DNA from: Mesotaenium endlicherianum
Lineage: Eukaryota > Streptophyta > Zygnematophyceae > Zygnematales > Mesotaeniaceae
Length of the DNA: 64,000 nt
Direction of reading: 5' to 3'
NCBI GenBank assembly: GCA_009602735.1
Contig: WELA01003621.1
Coordinates: forward strand, 1 to 64,000
Shown: in pieces, positions 1-8,716 of the stretch
Layout of the letters: each line of letters starts with the position of its first letter
Numbering within the stretch: the first letter of the stretch is position 1
Notes under the pieces: model-generated
What the model was told of the DNA's origin: nothing
What the model saw: only the letters and a program-made list of their open reading frames with translations
Databases searched by the model: none
Program-made: the position numbers and the translations under genes

Positions 1-83
1 CATTCCAAAATCCGCTGAAACCCAATACAGACAATAATTTCAAAGAACTTTTTTATTCAACATCGAAACAACACTGAGTTTTT

Positions 84-311
84 ATGAAAACGAAGGGATG
101 GATACTGGCGGTGTGTTTGGTATTGCTGCTGCTGAATGCAGGATATTTACAGGCACAGTGTTCCATTTGTACCAAAACCGCTTCTCAAATGGGCGAAGGC
201 CCGGCCAAAGCCCTCAACTCTGCCATTATTTATTTAGCAGCGGCCCCGCTGCTCATCATGGGTTATATAGGCATGCGCTGGTGGAAGAACGAGAAAAACA
301 TGCACAAATAA
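84..311 (+). CDS. Small secreted or membrane protein with CxxC
   Basis: The 75-residue product has an N-terminal hydrophobic signal (about residues 5-22), then Cys-Ser-Ile-Cys at residues 26-29, a short polar stretch and a second hydrophobic segment at about 47-64 followed by a basic tail. The CxxC directly after the predicted cleavage region could bind metal or form a disulfide outside the inner membrane. I believe similar short proteins occur in other Bacteroidota, but I know no function for them. It stands alone, pointing away from the leftward glycosyltransferase operon whose end it faces. Confidence 0.7.
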   Translation: MKTKGWILAVCLVLLLLNAGYLQAQCSICTKTASQMGEGPAKALNSAIIYLAAAPLLIMGYIGMRWWKNEKNMHK

Positions 312-326
312 CGCCTGACCGGATTT

Positions 327-1379
327 TCAATACAATCCCCGGTAGATCTCTATATACTGACGGGCCGTTTGTTGCCAGTTGAATGAATAAGCCCTTGCTT
401 TCAGTCTTTCCACCAAGCCCGTATCTGTTGAATAAACAGTCATTCCTCTTTGCAGAATTTCCCGCATATTCTCCGGATCAAAATCATTGAAATAAAAAGC
501 ATCTTCTCCTCCTATCTCGGGTAAAGAAGTCTGTGTTGATAAAAACACCGGCTTGCCAAACGCCATGGCTTCTATCACCGGTAAGCCGAACCCTTCTGCC
601 AGTGATGGAAATACAAATGCTTCACAATGCTGGTAATACCAATATTTTTCTGCTTCTGTTACCGGCCCTGTAAAATGTACCCTGCTTAGTACACCAGCCT
701 TCTGCGCAGCTGCTATAATCTCCTTTTTATATGCTTCATTCTGCACAATGCCCGCAATAACTAAATGGTTGTTGTTATTCACCAGCAGCGCCGGCAATAC
801 ATGAAAATTCTTTTTTACCACAATTGTTCCTATGGTAAATAAAAACGGGCTGCCAGGTTGCACAAGTGGGGCAGCAGGCAAAATATCCGCATTGATATTG
901 CATCCGTTATAAATAACCGTTGCCGGTTTGTTATTCAACTGAACATGAGCATGCAAATCGTCCAGTACAAATTGTGAAATGGTTGTAATATGATCTGCCC
1001 GGTCTATTTTATGCTGCAACGTCTGCAGGTAATTTTTTCTTTTAGTAACCGATTTAAAGTCTCCTTTTAAAAAATTCAAATCATGTACCGTTAATACAAT
1101 AGGTATCTTCCTGTTAGCAGGAAAATATTGACTGCCCTGGTGCGTTGCATGCCACACATTGTATCTGCCGGTAGCGGGCAATATCCATTTATGCACAGCA
1201 TGCTGGTATATATATTGCGCGTGACTGCCAAAAACAGGCCCGCATTTACGAGGCATGAAAAAAGAAATCGCTTCCTCCACAGTTTCTTTCAGCAACGAGC
1301 GACCCAATTGCAAACAGAAATGGTATAACCCCGTATGAGGGTATTTCATTCTTTCGCAATCGAGTATGATCTTATGCAT
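327..1379 (-). CDS. Glycosyltransferase, GT4 family
   Basis: This 350-residue protein has the two-domain GT-B layout of retaining nucleotide-sugar transferases. The C-terminal half carries the EX7E motif (Glu262 and Glu270, around AEGFGLPVIEAM) that holds the donor sugar. A start at 1433 is possible, but the ATG at 1379 gives the natural N-terminus MHKIILDCER and lies 14 bases after the previous gene. It is the last gene of a leftward operon (GT2-like, meaB, GT2, GT4) and probably adds a sugar to a cell-surface glycan or lipopolysaccharide. The acceptor cannot be read from the sequence. Confidence 0.88.
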   Translation of the reverse strand: MHKIILDCERMKYPHTGLYHFCLQLGRSLLKETVEEAISFFMPRKCGPVFGSHAQYIYQHAVHKWILPATGRYNVWHATHQGSQYFPANRKIPIVLTVHDLNFLKGDFKSVTKRKNYLQTLQHKIDRADHITTISQFVLDDLHAHVQLNNKPATVIYNGCNINADILPAAPLVQPGSPFLFTIGTIVVKKNFHVLPALLVNNNNHLVIAGIVQNEAYKKEIIAAAQKAGVLSRVHFTGPVTEAEKYWYYQHCEAFVFPSLAEGFGLPVIEAMAFGKPVFLSTQTSLPEIGGEDAFYFNDFDPENMREILQRGMTVYSTDTGLVERLKARAYSFNWQQTARQYIEIYRGLY

Positions 1380-1393
1380 GGGTCGGGTGTAAA

Positions 1394-2344
1394 TTATTTG
1401 ATCTTGTAAAACATTTTCAGGCAAAACAGCCATCGCCTGAGTTGGTTTCGCCGTTTATACGCCAGTATCCTGCGATTGTATCGAAAAAATAAGATCATTC
1501 TTTTGAAATTGTTCATCAACGAAAAATCCTGATACGACTGCATCACATCAGCCAGTATCTTTTTTTCATTCACCAGCGACTCGGGACATTTCTCATACTG
1601 CAATCGCATCCGTTCCCTGATTTGCGCCAGTTCTGTTTCTTTACCAGGCTTTTTCTTTTTCGCCGGCACCGGCTCTCCTTCCGCCTTCACTTTCGCAGCG
1701 CCAAACACATTGGCATTGTGCTGCCGGTATTGTACCAGCACCTTATCTACGAATTTGATTTTGCCTGTCAATGTAGCCACAAACCCAAGCCAATGATCGT
1801 GCGGTATCATAGGTGCCAATGGAACCGACGCTCTTACCAGGCTTCTCCTGATGATCATCGCATGTCCCGGCGCCGAATTGCCCACCAGAAAACTCAGGCA
1901 ATCATCAAAATCGCCCAACCTTTTAATATCCGATAATTTTTTCCCTGTCAGGTTGCCATTATAATCGATCAGTTCGGAATTGCAGTACACAACCGGGTGA
2001 TCGCCTATTTCCTGCATCAGCAGGCGCAGCTTTTGTTTATCCCAAATATCATCCTGATCACTGAGCGCCAGGAAATCACCGGCCGCCAACAGCATACCTT
2101 TTTCAAAATTGCGTACATAGCCGATGTTCTGTTCGTTGAAGAACAACCTGATATTGTTGAACCGTTCTGCATATTGCTTCAGCAGGTTCGCCGTACCATC
2201 TGTTGATCCATCATCTACGATGATCAATTCCAGGTTAGGATAAGTTTGTTCCAGGATGCTGTTGAGCTGTGCACCTATGAATCGTTCTCCGTTATAAGTG
2301 GCCATCACTACCGATACCAATGGTAATTCTGCTGCAGGATTCAT
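1394..2344 (-). CDS. Glycosyltransferase, GT2 family
   Basis: A 316-residue GT-A inverting glycosyltransferase. Near the N-terminus are the nucleotide-binding Asp-Asp-Gly-Ser (residues 44-47) and a metal-binding Asp-Gln-Asp-Asp at 96-99, an arrangement common in rhamnosyltransferase-like members. A basic patch of lysines at about 225-235 separates the catalytic domain from a helical C-terminal part. It starts 7 bases after meaB ends and is followed 14 bases later by the GT4 gene, so the two transferases are probably co-expressed and act on one surface polymer. Sugar and acceptor are unknown. Confidence 0.88.
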   Translation of the reverse strand: MNPAAELPLVSVVMATYNGERFIGAQLNSILEQTYPNLELIIVDDGSTDGTANLLKQYAERFNNIRLFFNEQNIGYVRNFEKGMLLAAGDFLALSDQDDIWDKQKLRLLMQEIGDHPVVYCNSELIDYNGNLTGKKLSDIKRLGDFDDCLSFLVGNSAPGHAMIIRRSLVRASVPLAPMIPHDHWLGFVATLTGKIKFVDKVLVQYRQHNANVFGAAKVKAEGEPVPAKKKKPGKETELAQIRERMRLQYEKCPESLVNEKKILADVMQSYQDFSLMNNFKRMILFFRYNRRILAYKRRNQLRRWLFCLKMFYKIK

Positions 2345-2351
2345 GTACTAT

Positions 2352-3251
2352 TTACAGGTATTGCTGAACGAAAGTAAATAAATTAAAACCAGGTTCTTCC
2401 AAAGCCCTTGTAACCGATCGCCGCATTTCTTCTTTGTCAATGGATGCCATTCTGTGTTTTTGGATGAGCCGGTAAGCCCTTTCAGTAAATAACCACGATT
2501 TTCTTTCCAGTAAACGTGCTGTATGCTGGTGTGCCACGATGGCTTCCATCAGGGTATCTATGCCTTCTTTCTGCGAAGCGATTGTTTTGATCACAGGTAC
2601 CTGCCATGCGCGCTGCTGAAATGCAGGCGCCAGCATTTGTTTCAGGTTTTTCACAAACAGATCGGCATCCGGCCTGTCGCTTTTATTTACCACAAATACA
2701 TCTGCAATTTCCATAAGCCCTGCTTTCATGGTCTGTACTTCATCTCCCGCTTCAGGCACCACTACTACTACTGTTGTATCGGCCAGTCCCGCTACTTCAA
2801 TCTCGCTTTGCCCAACACCCACGGTTTCAACAATGATCTCATCAAATCCTGCGGCCTGCATCAATGCAGTGATCTCAATCATTTGCGGATGAAGGCCCCC
2901 CAGCGCTCCCCTTGAAGCAAGTGAACGGATAAAAACATGCGGATGCTGGTACCATTCACTCATGCGAATCCTGTCGCCCAGCAATGCACCCAGGTTAAAG
3001 GGGGAAGATGGATCAACACAAAGCACACCCACTTTTTTCCCTTGCGCCACCCAGGCACCGATGAGCGCATCTACCAGCGTGCTTTTCCCGGCCCCGGGAG
3101 GGCCTGTAATACCTGTTATGGCAGTTTTTCCGGAAGGCAACCGGCTCAGGAACGTCTCGTAACCACTCACCGCATTTTCCACGAGGGAAATACTTCTGGC
3201 AAGTGCTTTAAAGTCGCCCTGGCTCACACCTGTTATGAACTGCTCCCACAT
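2352..3251 (-). CDS. meaB: MeaB/ArgK-type GTPase, methylmalonyl-CoA mutase chaperone
   Basis: This 299-residue P-loop GTPase has Walker A GPPGAGKS at residues 50-57, the switch region following ETVGVGQSE, and the guanine-specificity motif NKSD. In characterised systems MeaB loads and protects the adenosylcobalamin cofactor of methylmalonyl-CoA mutase. No mutase gene lies in this window; instead the gene sits between glycosyltransferase genes with gaps of 19 and 7 bases. The length is slightly shorter than the usual 320-330 residues but all G motifs are present. The assignment is firm; the reason for its place in this operon is not known. Confidence 0.93.
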   Translation of the reverse strand: MWEQFITGVSQGDFKALARSISLVENAVSGYETFLSRLPSGKTAITGITGPPGAGKSTLVDALIGAWVAQGKKVGVLCVDPSSPFNLGALLGDRIRMSEWYQHPHVFIRSLASRGALGGLHPQMIEITALMQAAGFDEIIVETVGVGQSEIEVAGLADTTVVVVVPEAGDEVQTMKAGLMEIADVFVVNKSDRPDADLFVKNLKQMLAPAFQQRAWQVPVIKTIASQKEGIDTLMEAIVAHQHTARLLERKSWLFTERAYRLIQKHRMASIDKEEMRRSVTRALEEPGFNLFTFVQQYL

Positions 3252-3270
3252 AGTTCTAAATATAGACCTA

Positions 3271-4143
3271 TTATTTCAACAACCGGTAATTCCTGAAATC
3301 AAACGGCCTGATGCCGGTAAGCCGCTCAAAATAATAAAGGAGCCTGTCTTTCAATGAAAACCGCTTCCTGGTAATATCCAATTCTACCTGCCAGTTCTTG
3401 CGCGCGATCCTGTCTTCCATCACCGCCGGATGGGTATCCGAAAAGCGTTGTAACGAATCGAATTCATTGAAATCATAAAAGTCAGGGCTCGTAATCACCG
3501 ATCGTATGTTGGCATTGCTATCCCAATACTGGCTGATCTCTTTTTGCTTCTTCATCATTTGCTCAGGACTCTTTACCCAGCCATAGTGATAGATATAAGC
3601 ATCTGCCGGTTTCACCCACAATTTCCTTTCACCTACGCGAAACCCCTGCGCATCTTTATATGCGGCGATCTTTTTATCATTCCGGATGATACGTACTTCG
3701 TGATCGTACCATTTACGGCTATCGCCCACATAATCATACGTACCATAAAAATGGAGGTATTTGAAAAGCAATCCTTCTACTCTTTTATCATCTTTATATC
3801 GTATACAAGCCTCTTTAATAGCCGGATGGTATTTTTCGTGCACTACTTCATCGCCCTGGATATAAAAAGCCCAATCACTTTCGGGATCGATCAATTGAAA
3901 AGCCTTGTTCGTTTCAACCGCCAGTACCGATCCGCCGCTGCGTAAGCCGGAATCCCAGACCGACCGGTGTATGCGGATCTTGGGGTCGTTGATCGACTGC
4001 ATCAGTCCCAATGTATCATCAGAAGAATCTCCTACCAATACGATCATTTCATCCACTACCGGCAGAATAGAGCGAATTGCTTCTACAATGGGGTAGTCGT
4101 TCATCACAGCATTGCGAATGATCGTAAAACCTGAAATTTTCAT
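3271..4143 (-). CDS. GT2-like glycosyltransferase
   Basis: A 290-residue protein whose N-terminus (SGFTIIRNAV, then a beta strand ending in GDSSDDT at about 38-44) matches the GT2-like group that has Asn/Arg in place of the usual early motif. The Gln-Gly-Asp-Glu at 96-99 is the likely metal/donor site. It is the first gene of the four-gene leftward operon, 19 bases before meaB, and is divergent from coaX across a 58-base promoter region. Its role in surface glycan assembly is an inference from family and neighbours. Confidence 0.82.
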   Translation of the reverse strand: MKISGFTIIRNAVMNDYPIVEAIRSILPVVDEMIVLVGDSSDDTLGLMQSINDPKIRIHRSVWDSGLRSGGSVLAVETNKAFQLIDPESDWAFYIQGDEVVHEKYHPAIKEACIRYKDDKRVEGLLFKYLHFYGTYDYVGDSRKWYDHEVRIIRNDKKIAAYKDAQGFRVGERKLWVKPADAYIYHYGWVKSPEQMMKKQKEISQYWDSNANIRSVITSPDFYDFNEFDSLQRFSDTHPAVMEDRIARKNWQVELDITRKRFSLKDRLLYYFERLTGIRPFDFRNYRLLK

Positions 4144-4152
4144 AGTCCGAAA

Positions 4153-4182
4153 TTGTCACGGCAAAGAAAGGCTTTAATTTTG
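4153..4182 (+). promoter_or_regulatory. Bacteroidota-type promoter of coaX
   Basis: A TTG at 4153-4155 is followed after 19 bases by TAATTTTG at 4175-4182, matching the Bacteroidota -33 TTG / -7 TAnnTTTG pattern. It ends 19 bases before the coaX ATG, which leaves room for a short 5' untranslated region. Confidence 0.65.
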
Positions 4183-4201
4183 ACCTGTAACATACCCGCT
4201 T

Positions 4202-4972
4202 ATGCCAACAACCCTCTGCTTCGATTTTGGGAACACCCGCTTCAAATCTGCCGTATTTGAAAACGACGAGATCAAAGAAGTAGTGGTATTGGAAAACGAT
4301 ACGCCCGATGCCATTCGCCCGCTGGTAGAAAAATACAAACCTTCCCGATCGATCCTTTCTTCTGTGATCAGGCATAACGCTGAAACGGAAACTTTCCTGG
4401 CGGCACATACACAATTCCACAAGCTCGACCACCATAGTCAATTGCCCTTCACCTCACCGGTAGGCAAGCCCGAGACCATTGGAGCCGACAGGCTGGCCAT
4501 TTGTGCAGCGGCTGTTCAACTATTCCCGCACCAGCACAACCTGGCCATCGGGCTGGGTACCTGCATCACCTATAATTATATCAGCCCCGTTCATGAATTC
4601 CTGGGAGGCAGCATCTCTCCCGGCCTCAATATGCGTTTCAGGGCCATGCACGAACAAACCGCTCTGCTGCCCCTGGTAAGCCCTGAAAACAGGTTTCCGC
4701 TGATAGGTTATGATACCAAAACCAATATTTTGAGCGGTGTGATACTGGGAATGGCCAAAGAAATAGATGGAATAATTGATGCTTATGCATTGAAATACAG
4801 CAACTTTAACGTGCTGTTAACCGGGGGTGATATGGGTTTTTTTGTCTCACATCTAAAAAACAGGATATTTGCCGACCCTTATTTAATCTTTAAAGGCCTC
4901 TATGCGATCAGTGAGTACAACAGTGGCCAGGCTTTGCCTGGCTCTATTAGTAACCGGAACCACCCTGCTTAG
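4202..4972 (+). CDS. coaX: Type III pantothenate kinase
   Basis: CoaX phosphorylates pantothenate with ATP in the first step of coenzyme A synthesis, in the cytosol. The 256-residue protein shows the ASKHA phosphate motif DFGNTRFK at 8-15, the GADRLA motif at 94-99 that carries the catalytic aspartate, and a second glycine-rich ATP loop GLGTCITYN at 117-125. The length is normal for the family. Its last 71 bases overlap the start of the next gene, and the order coaX, beta-barrel, lptC-like suggests a co-transcribed unit. Confidence 0.93.
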   Translation: MPTTLCFDFGNTRFKSAVFENDEIKEVVVLENDTPDAIRPLVEKYKPSRSILSSVIRHNAETETFLAAHTQFHKLDHHSQLPFTSPVGKPETIGADRLAICAAAVQLFPHQHNLAIGLGTCITYNYISPVHEFLGGSISPGLNMRFRAMHEQTALLPLVSPENRFPLIGYDTKTNILSGVILGMAKEIDGIIDAYALKYSNFNVLLTGGDMGFFVSHLKNRIFADPYLIFKGLYAISEYNSGQALPGSISNRNHPA

Positions 4973-6275
4973 TGCTGTTGCACAAGAGAATTCTCCCTTT
5001 GCACGTTACGGACTTGGTAATATTTATAGCGGATCCAATGTGGTGAGCCGCTCCATGGGTGGACTGGGTGTTGCCTATGCAGATGGCCTGAACAATAATG
5101 TGGGGCAATCCGTCAACTTCAGCAACCCCGCTACTTACGGGAACCTGTACATGACTTCTTTTGACCTGGGGCTGATGATCGATTCCCGCACGTTGCGCAG
5201 CAATAATCCTTCGGGCCATTTCCAGTCGAACTATTTCATCCCTACTTATGTGGTGGTGGGAATGCCCCTGAACCGCAAAAAAGGATGGGGTCTGGCTTTT
5301 GGCCTGCGACCTGTTACCAGGATCAATTATTCTGTTCACACTTTTGAACAGATCAGGACCGACAGCCTCGTCAATGTGTATGAAGGCTCTGGTGGATTGA
5401 ACCAGTTTTTTGTGGGATTAGGCAAAAAATGGAAATCGCTCAACATCGGTTTTAATGCGGGCTATCATTTCGGAAACAAGGATATTTCTACTAAAAAAGC
5501 TTTCGTGAACGATACGGTTTTCCATTACCAGTCGAACTCTTTTACCAATACGCATTTCAACGGCCTCTTCTTTGATGCCGGTATGCAGTATGAAATAAAG
5601 CTGAGCAAGAAAGAATTCAAAGAAAAAAAATCCACCGATCAGTATGCACTCCGTTTCGGAGCCACTGCCAGCCTGAAGCAGCAATTATCTGCTTCGCAGG
5701 ATATCGGCCGCCAGACCTATACGCAGACTTCCAATGGCGAAGTGACCATCGACAGTATTTACGAAGTAAAGAATATCAAAGGCAAAATAACCCTGCCTTT
5801 CAGTTATGCAGGCGGTATCACTTTCCATAAAACAACCACAGGTGTAAGAGGTGCATTCGAAATGTGGTCGATCGGTGCAGAATATGCTGTTACACAATGG
5901 ACCCAATACCGTTTTTATGGACAAACCGAGCCACTGGTGAATAGCTGGCAGATGAAAGTGGGTGGACAGTTCTGTCCGAATCCCATCAATGGAAAAAATT
6001 ACTGGAGCAATGTCAATTACCGTGCAGGGGTATACTACGGTAAGGATTACGTGAACCCCGACGGCAATGGGTTGAAACAATTCGGTGTCTCCCTCGGCGC
6101 CGGCCTGCCGGTAAAAAAATGGCGCTCTTACGACTACCAGTTCACCACCATCAATACTGCCTTTGAGTTTGGCAAACGCGGGTCCAGTGTTAACAATATC
6201 ACAGAAAATTATTTTCAGTTATCTTTCGGACTTAGTTTGAGCGACATTTGGTTCCAGAAACGCAAGTATGATTAA
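4902..6275 (+). CDS. Outer-membrane beta-barrel protein
   Basis: The 457-residue product starts with a cleavable signal peptide (about residues 1-27, ending SAVAQ) and continues as alternating amphipathic strands with many aromatic girdle residues, ending in FGLSLSDIWFQKRKYD. The pattern RYGLGNIYSGSNVVSRSMGG near the mature N-terminus is typical of FadL/porin-like Bacteroidota outer-membrane proteins. The start at 4902 lies inside coaX; no later start keeps the signal peptide, so the 71-base overlap seems real. The 3' end overlaps the lptC-like gene by 8 bases. The substrate is unknown. Confidence 0.82.
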   Translation: MRSVSTTVARLCLALLVTGTTLLSAVAQENSPFARYGLGNIYSGSNVVSRSMGGLGVAYADGLNNNVGQSVNFSNPATYGNLYMTSFDLGLMIDSRTLRSNNPSGHFQSNYFIPTYVVVGMPLNRKKGWGLAFGLRPVTRINYSVHTFEQIRTDSLVNVYEGSGGLNQFFVGLGKKWKSLNIGFNAGYHFGNKDISTKKAFVNDTVFHYQSNSFTNTHFNGLFFDAGMQYEIKLSKKEFKEKKSTDQYALRFGATASLKQQLSASQDIGRQTYTQTSNGEVTIDSIYEVKNIKGKITLPFSYAGGITFHKTTTGVRGAFEMWSIGAEYAVTQWTQYRFYGQTEPLVNSWQMKVGGQFCPNPINGKNYWSNVNYRAGVYYGKDYVNPDGNGLKQFGVSLGAGLPVKKWRSYDYQFTTINTAFEFGKRGSSVNNITENYFQLSFGLSLSDIWFQKRKYD

Positions 6276-6882
6276 TCGCAGGATACATAAAAAACTAATT
6301 ACAGCAGCCGTGATCACCGGCTGCTTTTTTATGTTCGCCTGCGAAAATGATGTGAATGAAGTGAGAGCGTTGGGTAAGCGAAAGCCCGGCGTTGACGAAG
6401 GACGCAAAATTGAAAGTTACCTGAGTGTAGGAGGTCATATGCGGGCCAAGCTGATTGCACCTCTGATGTTAAGTTTCCAGGGCGATAGCGCACGCAAAGC
6501 CGAATTTCCTAAATCGCTGCACGTTGATTTTTATAATGACAGCCTGGTAATCGAAAGTCAGCTCGGCGCCAAATACGGGCGCTACCTTGAAGGAGAAAAC
6601 AAAGTATTCCTGAAAGACAGTGTGGTAGCGTTCAATATCAAAGGAGATACATTGTTTGCCAAAGAACTTTACTGGGACCAGTCCCTCGGCCAGTTCCATA
6701 CCGATAAAGAAGTGACCATCAGTCAACGTACCCCCCGCCAAAAACTGATCGGACTGAAAGGTATCCGCTGCAACCAGGATTTGTCGAACATCACACTGTT
6801 CGACCTCAAGCCCGGCAGCTTTTTCATTGTTCCCGACAGCACTTCTACGGCCAAAGACACAAGTAAAACCGTAATAAAGTAA
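6268..6882 (+). CDS. lptC: LptC-like LPS export lipoprotein
   Basis: LptC bridges the LptBFG extractor in the inner membrane to periplasmic LptA during lipopolysaccharide transport. The 204-residue protein begins with a basic, hydrophobic signal ending FMFAC, so Cys25 may be lipidated, and then shows the repeated short strands of the OstA/LptC beta-jellyroll. The Gln/Asn/Ile-rich stretch around SYLSVGGHMRAKLIAPLM is the usual first strand of Bacteroidota members. It overlaps the upstream barrel gene by 8 bases, so the two are translated together. Confidence 0.82.
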   Translation: MINRRIHKKLITAAVITGCFFMFACENDVNEVRALGKRKPGVDEGRKIESYLSVGGHMRAKLIAPLMLSFQGDSARKAEFPKSLHVDFYNDSLVIESQLGAKYGRYLEGENKVFLKDSVVAFNIKGDTLFAKELYWDQSLGQFHTDKEVTISQRTPRQKLIGLKGIRCNQDLSNITLFDLKPGSFFIVPDSTSTAKDTSKTVIK

Positions 6883-6907
6883 ATTGCGAATGGATGAGGT
6901 GAAGAAC

Positions 6908-6984
6908 GTCATCCTGAGCGAGCGAAGCGAGTCGAAGGACCTGCTGGTACTTCGAGCAAATCCCTCGACTACGCTCGGGATGAC
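6908..6984. repeat. REP-like inverted repeat (GTCATCCTGAGC type)
   Basis: The 13-base left end GTCATCCTGAGCG (6908-6920) and right end CGCTCGGGATGAC (6972-6984) are inverted copies with one mismatch, and an AGTCGAAGGA-like inner segment is also mirrored. The element fills the gap between the lptC-like and aldo/keto reductase genes. The GTCATCCTGAGC core is, from memory, a common dispersed palindromic repeat in many bacterial genomes, including Chitinophagaceae. Only one copy is in this window. Confidence 0.75.
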
Positions 6985-7005
6985 GAATAAAATAAATCAA
7001 ATAAT

Positions 7006-7995
7006 ATGGAATATCGCAGGATGGGCAAGACCGGCCTACAACTCAGTGTGCTCAGCTATGGCAGTTGGGTAACTTTCCACAAACAGATCAACGATGGCAT
7101 TGCCGATGAATTGATGGGACTCGCTTATGACGCCGGCATTAATTTTTTCGACAATGCAGAAGTATATGCCCTGGGCGAGAGTGAGCAAATGATGGGCCGG
7201 GTATTGAAGAAAAAAAACTGGGACCGTACCTCTTATACCCTTTCTTCCAAAGCGTATTTCGGATGGAGGGGTAAACAAAACAAGCCCAACCAGACCGGCC
7301 TCAGCCGCAAACACCTGGTAGAAGCCTGCCACGAAGCCTTGCAACGCCTGCAAACAGATTACCTGGATATTTATTTCTGTCACCGTCCCGACCCTGCTGT
7401 ACCCATTGAAGAAGTAGTGTGGACCATGCACAACTTGATACAACAAGGCAAAGTGTTGTATTGGGGCACCAGCCAGTGGAGCGGTGCAGAGATCATGGAA
7501 GCCCATCGCGCAGCGCAACAGTATCACCTCATCGCCCCTACGGTTGAGCAACCGCAATACAATATGTTCGAACGTTTTAAGATGGAGCAGGATTACCTGC
7601 CGGTATTCAGGAACGTTGGACTGGGTACTACCATTTGGAGTCCGCTCGCCGCCGGTTTCCTTACAGGCAAATACAACAACGGTATTCCGGAAGGATCGAG
7701 ACTGGCATTGGAAGGATTCGACTGGTTAAAAGACCGCTGGGTGCAGGAAGCCAAAATAGAAAAGGCGAAGCAATTGCTACTCCTGGCCAATGAACTCGGC
7801 GTATCCCTTGCCAGCCTGGCCATTGCCTGGACCATTCACAACCCGCATGTAACCACCGCTATCCTGGGCGCTACAAAAGCATCGCAACTGGAAGAAAATC
7901 TGAAAGCGCTGGAGGCGTTGCCATTGCTTACCACGGAAGTAATTGAACGGATTGAAAAAATATTACAGAACAAGCCGGTAATGGATCTTTCCTGA
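7006..7995 (+). CDS. Aldo/keto reductase, AKR6-like
   Basis: A 329-residue TIM-barrel NADPH-dependent oxidoreductase. The catalytic tetrad is visible as Asp49, Tyr54, Lys82 and His126 (FFDNAEVY, SSKAYFG, FCHRPD). The C-terminal GATKASQLEEN loop is the NADPH-phosphate binding region. Sequence features are closest to the voltage-gated potassium-channel beta subunit / YghZ group, which reduces various aldehydes. It is monocistronic, between the REP-like repeat and a secreted hypothetical protein. The physiological substrate is not deducible. Confidence 0.9.
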   Translation: MEYRRMGKTGLQLSVLSYGSWVTFHKQINDGIADELMGLAYDAGINFFDNAEVYALGESEQMMGRVLKKKNWDRTSYTLSSKAYFGWRGKQNKPNQTGLSRKHLVEACHEALQRLQTDYLDIYFCHRPDPAVPIEEVVWTMHNLIQQGKVLYWGTSQWSGAEIMEAHRAAQQYHLIAPTVEQPQYNMFERFKMEQDYLPVFRNVGLGTTIWSPLAAGFLTGKYNNGIPEGSRLALEGFDWLKDRWVQEAKIEKAKQLLLLANELGVSLASLAIAWTIHNPHVTTAILGATKASQLEENLKALEALPLLTTEVIERIEKILQNKPVMDLS

Positions 7996-8051
7996 CGCGT
8001 TCTGTTTTCGGAAACCCGGTTCATTTTAGACGATTAAACACTGATTACAAC

Positions 8052-8657
8052 ATGAGATGCTTTATCCTGTGCATACTTACCTGTTCCCTGACGCTTGCCC
8101 ATGCGCAGCATTTTCAACAGGCGCTATCATTGTTAACCGAGAATAAAAGAACCGAAGCCAAGAGGTTGCTGAACAAACGGATTGAAATTTATGGCGATAA
8201 TGAAGATACCGAGTACAAGCAACTGGAATTGCTGGTAAAAAGAAGCGATATCGACGGACTGATCAAAGAATTGGGAAAAGCCTATCAGCGCTATCCCGAC
8301 AATGTTCCATTCGCCAACATGAAATACAACCCCGAGGCCAATGTAAACAAAGACAAGAGCAAAGCCGATACAGTGCTTGAAACTTTCCTGAGCAACCATT
8401 ATAACGAACAACTGCTTGACATATTGGTGAACGATAAGATGGCCCTTGGCAAAAAAGAAGAAGCACCTAAAAATGTTAGCTACAGCTGCCCTGCACTCAA
8501 TTATAGCCTGCATTTTGAAGTCAAACCCGACAGGGTCATTGCTACACGGGAAGTAAAATACCTGGCAGAAGAAGTCCCCACCAGTGAATTTGCAGCATTT
8601 AAAGAAGCGCTCAACAAAATGGTGGCGGCAGACAAAAAGCAGATCGCATTCAAATAA
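8052..8657 (+). CDS. Secreted hypothetical protein
   Basis: The 201-residue product has a signal peptide (residues 1-19, ending AHAQ). The mature N-terminal part (about 20-90) is helical and has the spacing of one or two TPR-like helix pairs (QALSLLTENKRTEAKRLL). The C-terminal half, with VSYSCPALNYSLHFEVKPDR, looks like a beta-rich domain. I do not recognise the family. It lies upstream of an ECF sigma factor gene with a 59-base gap, so a functional link is possible but unproven. Confidence 0.7.
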   Translation: MRCFILCILTCSLTLAHAQHFQQALSLLTENKRTEAKRLLNKRIEIYGDNEDTEYKQLELLVKRSDIDGLIKELGKAYQRYPDNVPFANMKYNPEANVNKDKSKADTVLETFLSNHYNEQLLDILVNDKMALGKKEEAPKNVSYSCPALNYSLHFEVKPDRVIATREVKYLAEEVPTSEFAAFKEALNKMVAADKKQIAFK

Positions 8658-8716
8658 AAACGACCTGCCTTTCCAACTTTTTCGCCAGCCTGCACTCTTA
8701 TAAACGGATTTTCCGA

